Of a stretch of 64,000 bases of DNA, positions 23,895 through 34,417 are shown piece after piece. A model generated the notes under the pieces. The model had not been told where the DNA came from, ran no database searches, and worked only from the letters and a program-made list of their open reading frames with translations. The position numbers and the translations under genes were made by a program. Numbering within the stretch: position 1 is the stretch's first letter; every line of letters starts with the position of its first letter. The DNA comes from Strigamia acuminata. Lineage: Eukaryota; Arthropoda; Chilopoda; Geophilomorpha; Linotaeniidae. The DNA is taken from assembly GCA_949358305.1 (NCBI GenBank), contig OX442322.1, positions 10,280,243 through 10,344,242 of the forward strand, written 5' to 3'.

Positions 23895-24318
23895 GATGAT
23901 TGACGACTAGTTGACAGCCAGGAACGTCCGCGACCAGTGGTGCGCTGCGGCTTGAACTCCACACTGAGGACGTTGTCCACTCGAAGGAGATCCACTGTCA
24001 CGACGACACAAAACGGGAAAAGGACGATTTGCTCCAAACAGGCGAATTCACTGCACGGCTCACTGTCACTTGGCACAAACTCAAGTGCGCACTTGAAGAC
24101 AGACGGCGCTAAGCAGCTGGACACACCTGATGCACTTGAAACACACCTTTTGGCACTTTCACAAGATACGTGACCGCAACTGACCGGAAATACAGGCGTA
24201 CAACGGCGCACGGACGACACGCATACAAAAAGCACTGGTGCTTGACACTTGAAATGAGAGCAAATCATAAATCACACAATAAACCTGGCACAGACTCGAA
24301 TTCGCGATGACACGAAGT

Positions 24319-24337
24319 ATCCTGGTCACTGGGACCA
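24319..24337 (-). promoter_or_regulatory. Beta-1 primer-binding site (tRNA-His-like)
   Basis: The minus strand reads TGGTCCCAGTGACCAGGAT, starting four bases from the LTR. TGGT and GTGACCAGGAT match the complement of tRNA-His, with a changed centre one base longer. Confidence 0.65.
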
Positions 24338-24341
24338 AAAA

Positions 24342-25801
24342 TGTTGCAACTGGCCTGGGCTGGGCCAATTAAGAAACAAAGGACCTTCTTTTTGACCGCT
24401 GATTTTGTATAGTGGCTTTGAAGATTCAATGTCCATCTGTCAGGCATCCAGAACAGCAGGTACTTTGGAGGAAACAAGGAGTTTTTACTCCTCACTCATT
24501 CTGTTAAAATCCACGGGAGTAAAAATAAACATCGTTTAATATCATTGAAAACATGAATAACAGAGATACAATGCAGCGCGAGAGCAGAAACAAAGCAGTT
24601 ACACTTAAAACAATAAACTATAACAAGTGCAATCACATAAGCATTGTATAAGGACATATGCACTTGAAAGTAAGGAAGCCTTAGGTCCCTAAAAAAGGGA
24701 GGAAATAAACCATCTGATACAAATAGACTACCGTACAGGGCATCAAGTACATTTGCTTAAGCCTAACAACTGAAAACCTACATTAAATGTAATAAATCAG
24801 TTTTACAATCAATCTTTAGATGCTATATTCAAGAACCCATTAGAAATGCATTAAATCCAAGTAAATATTCATGAAACACAAGAAAAAGAATAAATACAGA
24901 GGTTTTCTACCAATCAAATTACAGCTCTACAGTGAGTGCAGTATTTACATCAGAAAGCATTATCATCATGCAATAAAACTTAATACTATTACATTGCTAA
25001 TTACACAAATGCTCAATTACTCACAAATACCTCATAAAACCCACAAAAAGGTAATTTTAAATACATCTTTACAGAGACACTTAAGCCACGCCCACAGCAA
25101 TGGCTGACAAGGAGAGAGAGATTGCTCATATGAGCACAAAAGCAATCCAATTAACCTTCCAGGACAAGTGAGAGGCATTTTAAGGTAACAAATTAATTAA
25201 TAGGCATACAAACAACTAATATAAGTGGTTTTTAATCCGTGACAGGACCTGGAACATTTCTACCAGCTGTCCAGAGGCGGACACGCATGGGAGGCGATCA
25301 TTTGCACGCATTTTGGACGTTTTCACACCTGAAACGAGCGGTGTTGAACTCACATGCGCACAATAGACACACAGGACATTAAACAAGGTAGGAAAATTGC
25401 TAATAAACTGATAAAATGCACTGAATGCATTTAAACATTAATAATAACAGTTAGATCTCTTCCAGTCCACATTTGAATTGAGCGAGATGCATCCAGCTTG
25501 TCGGACTGCTTACACTAATGAACTGGAAATAGATAACACTCAAGAAACAGGTAAAATTTGCACAAAACGTTAATAAGTGACAACAAAAACTTACAAAGCA
25601 ATATTTTGACATTTCAGATAATTAATTCACATGGCAAACGCTTTTATACGGGGAAATATTCAGATAATTGACAAATTCGAACTCAAACACACAAGAATAT
25701 TATTAAAAACGTTTTGTCTGTATTTCCAGGAAATTGCCACATGTATAGATTTTCTTCCTAGCCGGTAAACGTTTTGACAACTCCATTTGTTGCTAGCAAC
25801 A
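24342..25801 (-). repeat. Beta-1 5' LTR (1460 bp)
   Basis: On the minus strand it begins TGTTGCTAGCAACA, itself a palindrome, and ends GGCCAGTTGCAACA. It contains positions 24712-24759, which the 3' copy has lost. Confidence 0.92.
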
Positions 25802-26141
25802 GCTGCTCTCATTGTTGTAGGTTGCGCAGCAACTACACTGTGACTGTTATGTAGATTTCTAGGGTTAAGATATGTAATTTTCTCCTCTCTTTTTCTGTGT
25901 ATTTTGATAGATGTTAACTTTACAATAAATTCGGTTTGTTCATGTGTTATTTAACACATTAGTGGTGAGTTCTTCCAGACACTTGTTAGGCCACTTTGCA
26001 GGGATTTCAAGCAGGATTTTTCCTGCAATGCATCATCTCTTTTGGAGCTCATCACAAGTTTTAGTAAGTAGGTTTATTTGTTATAACCATTTTCGATTGT
26101 CTTCTAGAGTGCCACACGGTCTTCAAGCACTGCTAGAAACA
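25802..26141 (+). repeat. Alpha-1 3' LTR, terminal fragment
   Basis: After the GCTG duplication (25802-25805) the LTR of Alpha-1 resumes and ends at CTAGAAACA (26141). No primer-binding site follows, as expected for a 3' LTR. It includes the intron-like segment 26064-26107 with GTAAGTAGG. Confidence 0.88.
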
Positions 26142-27038
26142 AGGGCGAAGCGGCAAGCGGTCTCTCGTCGGGCGGTAATCAAGTCGAAGGAGATTTGGGA
26201 AAAATACGTCGCGGGAGGTCGGTTGGTCCGAAAGCGTCGGTCGAGCCGTCGGAAGGGACAATGGCGTCGCGGGACCGGAATGAAGAAGGTTGCGGAAATT
26301 AAGCAGTCGGCGTATAAAGAAGGAGGAACGATCGGAACCCTGAATCTCGGGCGAGCCTAGAAGTTATACACAACGCAATGACACTAGAAGAGAAGAGTCT
26401 TGTGTTTTCTTTTTTCGAATTGTTTATTTGTTTTAAGTTAGTTTAGAGTTGTTTTAGGATTGTTTTGGGGGTTTTTGTTTCGTTCGGCTAGTGTATGTGT
26501 ATTGCGGGGTTGTTATGTCGGATTCGATTTGGTGTGCGGTATATTGGTAGTCTTAATTTGTGGGGCGTGCTCTGTTTCAGGGCTCAACGAGGGTCGTAAG
26601 ACACTCTTGCCTAATGAAGCGAGTCATTGAAAAACGCCTTGTACAGTTTACTTTAGTGTGTATGATTTTTAGACTAGCATATTTTCGAGTTGTTTCCGAC
26701 CTGACAATTTCGTGAGCGCCGTTCGATATGGAGTATTTCCGTTACGATCTTAATTTTTAAGTGTTGAGTTTTGCGAATCACATTCAAAGTTCGAAGTGTG
26801 TCTTTTTGGGGGGATTGATTTCCAATTGCATATGCATAATTAGTCGGTTTTTTTTGTGAACTGGATTTTCTTTGGAGATTGAAGTTTCTAGTCAGTCCTT
26901 TTTTTGTCACGTTGATGAATTAAAGGTAAAAAGCTTTGAGTTAAATTAGAGTTTCAATTGCGAGTTTAGAAATTAATTTCCGACGTTTGCGAAAGTTGCA
27001 TTCAAGCATGAACAAGTCCACGTTAAATAGAACAGGGG
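26142..27038 (+). mobile_element. Gamma-1 leader segment
   Basis: Sequence between the Alpha-1 end and Alpha-5. It contains the exact 13-mer at 26368-26380, marking it as the 5' leader of a retroelement whose LTR and primer-binding site lie left of the window. It ends at GGGG (27035-27038), duplicated at 38949-38952, and joins in register with 38953 onward. The ORF crossing from the Alpha-1 LTR (25944-26360) is not a gene. Confidence 0.65.
26368..26380 (+). promoter_or_regulatory. ACACAACGCAATG motif, Gamma-1
   Basis: Exact 13-mer, preceded by AGTTAT as in Alpha-3. Confidence 0.55.
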
Positions 27039-27133
27039 TGTTGCGAGCACGCGCAACATGGATTTTTTGCTATCGCAATAGCGGATTTGCTTGAATTGAT
27101 CAATTATTTAAGTTTGTGTTTAGTTAATAGTGC
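27039..27133 (+). repeat. Alpha-5 5' LTR, first part
   Basis: First 95 bp of the LTR, interrupted by Alpha-6 at the GTGC target (27130-27133). Confidence 0.9.
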
Positions 27134-27905
27134 TGTTTCTAGCAGTGCTTTGTGGCCGTGTGGCACTCTAGAAGACAATCGGAAATGGTTATAACAAATA
27201 AACCTACTTACTAAAACTTGTGATGAGCTCCAAAAAAGATGATGCATTGCAGGAGAAATCCTGCTTGAAATCCCTGCAAAGTGGCCTAACAAGTGTCTGG
27301 AAGAACTCACCACTAATGTGTTAAATAACACATAAACAAACCGAATTTATTGTAAAGTTAACATCTATCAAAATACACAGAAAAAGAGAGGAGAAAATTA
27401 CATATCTTAACCCTAGAAAACTACATAACAAGTCAGAGTAGTTGCTGCGCAACCTACAACAATTAGAGCAGCGGCTCTTAGCAACGAGTGGCAACAATCG
27501 CTCGCAAGAGGCGAATTGTCCCTCTAGTGACAAAATGATAAAGCGTATACAAGAAAATACACAGTTTCGAGTATAAAATCATTACAAAAGGCACAAAACC
27601 GTAATAAATTAAGACAAAGTGTTTCAAATAAATGAACTAACCTAGGAACTAACAGCAGCGACTCTTTGGACGAATCCAAGCAGTAAAACTCCAAAGAATC
27701 AAAGAAAAGATACAAGATTACCTTAAAAAAGACAGCTTAAATCAGGTAATTCACCGCTCCCACTTCACAAACTACACGAAATTCATTTAACATTTAGCCA
27801 AAACTTAAGCTGCACTATTAACTAAATACAAACTTAAATAATTGATCAATTAAAGCAAATCCGCTATTGCGATAGCAAAAATCCATGTTGCACGTGCTCG
27901 CAACA
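27134..27905 (-). repeat. Alpha-6 3' LTR (772 bp)
   Basis: Standard TGTTGC and AAACA ends on the minus strand; matches 32310-33081. Confidence 0.9.
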
Positions 27906-30900
27906 GCGTTGCCGGCCAAAGAAGAAGGGAAGGCAAGGCAGAAAACCGTTGAAGAAATTCCCCATCAAAACCAAGAGCACGGGAAGAAAAAGTACCGAAA
28001 CCAAACTCGACTTTGTGAAAGTCGCAAAGGCAAAAAGCTGTAACCTAAACATCCGGGACCTCTAGAAGCGTCACGGAACCAAGAGCGTCGAAATCGGATT
28101 GTGACCCAAAAACACCGGAGAGAAGAAAGAGAAGGGCCGTGCCATGATGCCCTAGTCCAGACACCAAGGGGCCACGGCGTCGCCAATACCCACGTGGCGC
28201 ACACGCAAAAAACCTTTAGAAAATCCGACTGAACGGGTTTTCTAACCAAAACGACGTGAGAACATTGCGGGAGCTTGTCCGAAAGCTCAGTCTGTCAACT
28301 CGTAGACAGACGCTTAAACTAATGGAAACTAGAAGCAGGAAAACGAGAATCCTCGTCAAAGAGGAAGGGGTGCTGGTCAATAACACTTGCCTGACCACAC
28401 ACCGAGGTTCAAAATCTCAATACCGAGAACTAAACGTCATCGAAAAAAGAAAACTGTCACAAAAAACTCTTGACCGAGCATGGCCTCGCAAGGAACATGA
28501 CATACATGAAGACTAGAAAGAAAACTTGGAACGCAAAAGAGAACGGACTTGAGACACGGCAGGCTTCACCGCCTCGTTGTCCTCGAGCCAGCGCTCAAGT
28601 GACAGCGTACCACGGAAACCTCCATCCGCACTAAAACACGAGCTGCGAACTTAAACTTATTAAACTACTAAAGACGAACCTTTTATAGAAAACAAAAAAA
28701 ATACAAACTAAGGGAATGAATGCGTTGACCCAGACCTATCGTCTGACCAACCACCCAGCATTCGTACGAAGAACTAGAAAATGCCGTCAAGACCTAGGCA
28801 CCACTCTTTCGCAAAGAGTGACTAACTAACAACTTACCCAAAGCCATGACCACCTAGCTATCATGATCACGCCAGAAGGAGGAAAAAGAGAACGAGAAGG
28901 CATGAAGCTCAGGCAATGCGAACCATTCGCAGCAACTGCCACGCAAAGGCGTTGACCGCACCCTGACTTGACATGAACCCACGACACCGCTAAGAGCAGA
29001 GAATAAAGAAAGAAAGGAAAGACGTAGTCAGGTGACTGTGTAAACCAACTGCGACCTTTTGTCCACAGCGACAAGGAAACACGCGCACGCTGACCCATCG
29101 ACCACAACTTTATCTAACTAACAAAAGAAAAACGGTTCAATTATCTAAAAAAAAACGAGCACGTTCCGTGCAAATAAATACCGGCAAAAACGTCAATATT
29201 ATCACTAAAGCTATTGGCCAAGTATGGCCTCACAAAGGAAACTAACAAACTGGAACTGTGAAAACCAGCAAGAATTCCAAAACACTAAACTTTCTGCTTT
29301 TTTTTCCGAAGAGGGAATAAGTCCGTACCCAAATAATCAATCCATTTCCTCCCCACGAGAAAAGTAAGGAAAGGGAGATACTTCTTTTTGAAGATCAACA
29401 GGTGTCAAACGATACTGAAAAACGTTGGAAGCAGTGCAACTGCAACCAAATGAAGTGAAGCTACACTTCCTGCATGAAAACTAATCACGTTGTTGAAAAG
29501 AAATCAAAACCGGTGGCTTTCTTTCAGCCGAGCTGCGCTTTACGAATGCGCCTTGAACAAAGAGGTACCCGATGGACAGCGCGTCCGCACTCGGGCCACC
29601 GTGTAGCCTGTTGTGAGCAGACTACCACGAAGACTGAAACTTCTTTAACCGAAGGGGAAATTCAAACTAGATCTAGCTGAAACCCCATGCCCCAATAAGG
29701 AGGCTACTGTATGAACGCTTGGCCCACCCCGAGTCGGAACCAATATGATTGAACCGAGAAACGAGAGAAGAGGGAGGGTTGCTTGACGTCCCTGATTGCG
29801 AGGGGCATCACACATAGACATGAGCACAAGGGCTTGCCAGTTGCCAACCGCATTCCTGGAACCGGTAAGCAACTGCAAGTCGACAATTGACTCGCTCACA
29901 TACCCATTGACCACATCGTCGATCAGCAAGCCGACTTCCGGAAATCGCCACTCTACTGAAAGCACGTGTTGTCCAATGACCAAAACGTGTTGCCGAGTGC
30001 CGGCGCCAAGAAGGCCGCACACACACGTCCTTCGACCCATCCTAGAGTGGGCTCCCTGCCTAGTGCATGTCTGCCTCACTGCAGAGCTAGGGATGAAAGA
30101 CTAACAACAACTACTCAGTCGCGGGAAGCAAACGTAGAAATAGGGGCCGCCAAGAGGCGCAGGGACATTGTCTCGGACACGACATCTAACAGAGTATGGC
30201 AGTACAAACCTGCCCTCTGAAACACATCGAATGGCAGTCCTTGCTGTGCACAGCAAGAACGACCATCCAAAACAAGTACCTATACCCTAACGCCACGCTA
30301 GCTAGCCACAACCAAAAAATAGCAAGCAAGCTATTTCCTAAACGAATAAGCTAAAATGTCCAGATTCTAAAGTTGCCCCAAAGAATTAGAATAGCCAATG
30401 AAGACTCATGAAACGCTACGGACGTTTCCATGAAGAGACAGTGAAAATGCAGAACGTACATCACCAGCGGTAAACACTGGATGCAGCGGTCAACAACAAA
30501 AACTGGACTTGTCCAGTGGGCGGTGCGGATCGGCTGCTCTAAACTTCCAGCACCGACAGAAGTCACACGCCTTTCTAAATCCAAACCCACTTGCAAACAA
30601 GTTGTATAACAACCTAAACTAACAGAGATTGACGGACAGGTAAGAACCGACTGACCTCGCGGGCCAGCGCTCGCTCTGCTAGACTCGAGCAGCAAAAGAA
30701 CGAATCTCGTTCTAAAAACAAGAAACGTTCTACAAACACACGAATACAAACGGGTGTGCCCTCTCCCGAAGCGGAGAGATGACCGACACCAGAGCTCACG
30801 AGGAAACTCGAGCGGCACACAAACTAAAACCAAGAATGACGGGCTTCGTCCGCCTCGCTGGTCAAGGACTGGCCTCATAACACCAACGTCCGATCACCAA

Positions 30901-31726
30901 TGATTAGCGGAAACCCCCAACTGAAAGGACCCCGAGCTGTGAAGCCGGGCCTTCTTGAAACAGACAAAGGCAAAAACAGATAGAGCCCCTTATAGAAGGC
31001 GGGACTCTGCAATAAGACGCAACATCACGAGAAAAGGAGAGAGCAGATCACGAGATATGACTCGTGCATCTCAACTCCGGCCACAAGAGCCATGGGACAG
31101 ATTTCCCATCTCAACACGAAATCCCCTTTTCAATGGTAAAGGAGAAATTCGATTAGCAACTGCTAAACGAACTAAACTAAAAAGCCAAACAAATATAAGG
31201 CTAGCGGCAGAACCTACTGACGAACTCGTCTACAAGGGACCTGACAATCAAAACTTGAAGAGAACTATATTAAGCATGAATTGGATTGAAAATCTCACCA
31301 AACGTGAGCAAATCGAGTAAAGCTAATAAATATACACGGGTTAAGTATAAACTATCAAAGATACAAACTCTCTAACTAGACCCTAAATAAAAAAGGCCAG
31401 TAAAATTATACCAGCCACCTTATTTTATCTCAAAAGGGAAACGTGAAACAGGATCACAGTAAATCGTAAGAAAAAGGGCAAAAACTGTTACAGGGAATCT
31501 AAAGGGACCTTGCCGACAGCTCAACATGGTAGACAAGGCGCGAACATGCAAAGAATTCTAGAGAAATGAGCTAAAAACGACCCTTATTCACTGTGAGAAT
31601 CTAACGCCCCTTAAAAAACCCAAAACGATCACAATTTCCCCCAAAAAAAACCTTAAAATCTAACATTTCATTTCATATAAAGAAATTAATCAACAATAAA
31701 TGAAATCTTCATTGCTGACTCCAGTA

Positions 31727-31739
31727 CATTGCGTTGTGT
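31727..31739 (-). promoter_or_regulatory. ACACAACGCAATG motif, Alpha-6
   Basis: Exact 13-mer about 570 nt into the leader, conserved although the adjacent bases (CGAAA upstream, TACTGG downstream) differ from Alpha-3. Confidence 0.55.
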
Positions 31740-32280
31740 TTCGAAAATAGACTTCAGGCGGCGTAACTGACGCTTGAGACTCTGATCCGACAGCACAGCT
31801 CCCTTGGCGGATCCGTCGGAACACGAGGCACGCCAACACCCAGCTGACAACAAGACGATACCACTCCTGACTCGGATGGGCGGATCGGGCAGTCCTAGCA
31901 TGTTGCACAAGTGGTGCTGCCTCCTTCTGCTCTGTGAAAGATCGTCAATCGATCCCGGAGTGGTCACTGGAAACGGCAGACTCGATGACCGCCAACTTGA
32001 CTGGCGGCGCCCAAGTACGAACTGCATGGACGGCATCGGCGACCCACAGACTCGAACCTGACCCACTGGATGTCCCTGAGACAAATTTCGCCATCCCGTG
32101 TGATGATTCCCGATGTGTGTGGCAGCCACACTCGCTGCGCTGGTGGCACACGATGTGGTGGACGTAACACTGTCCAGGCAACTCTCGATACAGTTGGTCC
32201 TGCACATGTCGTTCTTGTCCTGTAAAATGGCGCCCACTGCCGCCATTGTCAAACTCACGACAACTTCACATCTGGCTTGC

Positions 32281-32305
32281 ATCCTGGTCAAGCAAAACGG
32301 CACCA
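32281..32305 (-). promoter_or_regulatory. Alpha-6 primer-binding site (tRNA-His-like)
   Basis: The minus strand reads TGGTGCCGT, insert TTTGCT, TGACCAGGAT, as in Alpha-3 and Alpha-5. Confidence 0.6.
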
Positions 32306-32309
32306 AAAA

Positions 32310-33081
32310 TGTTTCTAGCAGTGCTTTGTGGCCGTGTGGCACTCTAGAAGACAATCGGAAATGGTTATAACAAATAAACCTACTTACTAAAACTTGTGAT
32401 GAGCTCCAAAAAAGATGATGCATTGCAGGAGAAATCCTGCTTGAAATCCCTGCAAAGTGGCCTAACAAGTGTCTGGAAGAACTCACCACTAATGTGTTAA
32501 ATAACACATAAACAAACCGAATTTATTGTAAAGTTAACATCTATCAAAATACACAGAAAAAGAGAGGAGAAAATTACATATCTTAACCCTAGAAAACTAC
32601 ATAACAAGTCAGAGTAGTTGCTGCGCAACCTACAACAATTAGAGCAGCGGCTCTTAGCAACGAGTGGCAACAATCGCTCGCAAGAGGCGAATTGTCCCTC
32701 TAGTGACAAAATGATAAAGCGTATACAAGAAAATACACAGTTTCGAGTATAAAATCATTACAAAAGGCACAAAACCGTAATAAATTAAGACAAAGTGTTT
32801 CAAATAAATGAACTAACCTAGGAACTAACAGCAGCGACTCTTTGGACGAATCCAAGCAGTAAAACTCCAAAGAATCAAAGAAAAGATACAAGATTACCTT
32901 AAAAAAGACAGCTTAAATCAGGTAATTCACCGCTCCCACTTCACAAACTACACGAAATTCATTTAACATTTAGCCAAAACTTAAGCTGCACTATTAACTA
33001 AATACAAACTTAAATAATTGATCAATTAAAGCAAATCCGCTATTGCGATAGCAAAAATCCATGTTGCACGTGCTCGCAACA
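32310..33081 (-). repeat. Alpha-6 5' LTR (772 bp)
   Basis: Matches 27134-27905 and is followed on the minus strand by the primer-binding site. Confidence 0.9.
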
Positions 33082-33751
33082 GTGCAGCTTAAGTTTTGGC
33101 TAAATGTTAAATGAATTTCGTGTAGTTTGTGACGTGGGAGTTATGTTTTACCTGATTTAAGCTGTCTTTCTTAAGGTAATCTTGTATTTTTCCTTTGATT
33201 CTTTGGAGTTTTACTGCTTGGATTCGTCCAAAGAGTCGCTGCTGTTAGTTCCTAAGTTAGTTCATTTATTTGAAACACTTTGGCTTAATGTATTACGGTT
33301 TTGTGCCTTTTGTAATGATTTTATACTTGAAACTGTGTATTTTCTTGTATACGCTTTATCATTTTGTCACTAGAGGGACAATTCGCCTCTTGCGAGTGAT
33401 TGTTGCCACTCGTTGCTCTAATTGTTGTAGGTTGCGCAGCAACTACACTGTGACTGTTATGTAGATTTCTAGGGTTAAGATATGTAATTTTCTCCTCTCT
33501 TTTCTGTGTACTTTTGATAGATATTAACTTTACATTAAATTCGGTTTGTTTATGTGTTATTTGGCATATTAGTGGTGAGTTCTTCCAGACACTTATTAGG
33601 CCACTTTGCAGGGATTTCAAGCAGGATTTCTCCTGCAATGCATCATCTCTTTTGGAGCTCATCACAAGTTCTAGTAAGTAGGTTTATTTGTTATAAGCTT
33701 TTTCTGTTGTCTTCTAGAGTGCCACACGGCCACAAAGCATTGCTAGAAACA
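33082..33751 (+). repeat. Alpha-5 5' LTR, second part
   Basis: Starts with the duplicated GTGC (33082-33085) and completes the 761-bp LTR. It carries the intron-like segment 33674-33717 (GTAAGTAGG to TCTTCTAG). Confidence 0.9.
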
Positions 33752-33755
33752 TTTT

Positions 33756-33782
33756 TGGTGCCGTTTTGCTTGACCAGGATGC
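33756..33782 (+). promoter_or_regulatory. Alpha-5 primer-binding site (tRNA-His-like)
   Basis: Starts TGGTGCCGT four bases after the LTR and ends TGACCAGGATGC, identical in design to Alpha-3. Confidence 0.6.
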
Positions 33783-34404
33783 AAACCAGATGCGTAGTTG
33801 CCGTGAGTTCGAAAATGGCCGAAACGGGCGCCATTTTCAAGATCAACGATTGCATCAAGAGTTGCGTGGACTGTGTTACGTCCACCACGTCGTGTGCCAC
33901 AAGCGCAGCAAGTGTGGCTGCCACACACATCGGGAATCGCCACAAAGAATGGCGATATTTGTTTCAGGAACATCCAGTAAGTCCAGTGCGAGTGCGTTGC
34001 ATGGCGGAATGCAGATGCCTCAACGTTTTGAGCTGGGCAGTTCCGTGCGTCATCGGCGTCGTCAGCACAGCACGTGGTTTGGTGTCGTTAATAAAGCGGG
34101 ACGCCATTGGTCTGATCGTCGATAGCAATCACATCGGGATCGTCGGTCAAGAGAGTTTTGCAAAGATTTTCCGAGTTTTCGTGTGCCCAGCTAGTTGTAC
34201 AGAACGAGGCTGTGTCCACACAGACGTGCGCCGTCTCACAAGCGACGCGGTCAAGATTCCAGTCGAGTTGTTTCGTCTTCAGCAGAGCCAGTTTTCTCAG
34301 GCAGAATGGACGATCCAGCAAAGAGATTCGTGCCGTCAGCGCACACAGAATGGTCACCGAGTTTGGAAGAGTCACTCTTCAAGCGTCAGTCGACCGCCAG
34401 TTAA

Positions 34405-34417
34405 ACACAACGCAATG
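34405..34417 (+). promoter_or_regulatory. ACACAACGCAATG motif, Alpha-5
   Basis: Exact 13-mer about 654 nt after the LTR. Confidence 0.55.

Larger units (their letters stand above)
23277..24341 (-). other. Beta-1 5' leader
   Basis: 1065 bp between LTR and gag. It holds the primer-binding site at 24319-24337 and the 13-mer at 23882-23894. A 201-codon ORF (23663-24268, minus) overlaps the 13-mer but shows no known domain and is probably chance. Confidence 0.7.
13128..25801 (-). mobile_element. Beta-1 BEL/Pao element with gag-protease ORF, carrying nested Alpha-4
   Basis: Minus-strand element flanked by GCTG at 13124-13127 and 25802-25805. The 5' LTR is 24342-25801 (1460 bp). The 3' LTR is split into 19526-20567 and 13128-13497 by Alpha-4. 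The internal region 20568-24341 (3774 bp) has a primer-binding site, the ACACAACGCAATG motif and an 891-codon gag-protease ORF ending only 33 bp from the 3' LTR. There is no room for reverse transcriptase, RNase H or integrase, so the element is an internal-deletion derivative that could supply Gag but not Pol. Confidence 0.92.
27134..33081 (-). mobile_element. Alpha-6 complete LARD element, minus strand, in Alpha-5 5' LTR
   Basis: 5948 bp with 772-bp LTRs at 32310-33081 (5', minus) and 27134-27905 (3', minus). GTGC is duplicated at 27130-27133 and 33082-33085. The internal region of 4404 bp is non-coding and somewhat diverged from Alpha-3 and Alpha-4. The LTR mixes features of the two Alpha subfamilies: Alpha-5-like near its 3' end and Alpha-3-like near its 5' end. 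Confidence 0.92.

Noticed and set aside
23663-24268. 201-codon ORF upstream of Beta-1 gag
   Set aside because: No domain, covers the primer leader and the tRNA-like motif, and has no counterpart in the Delta-1 leader seen here.
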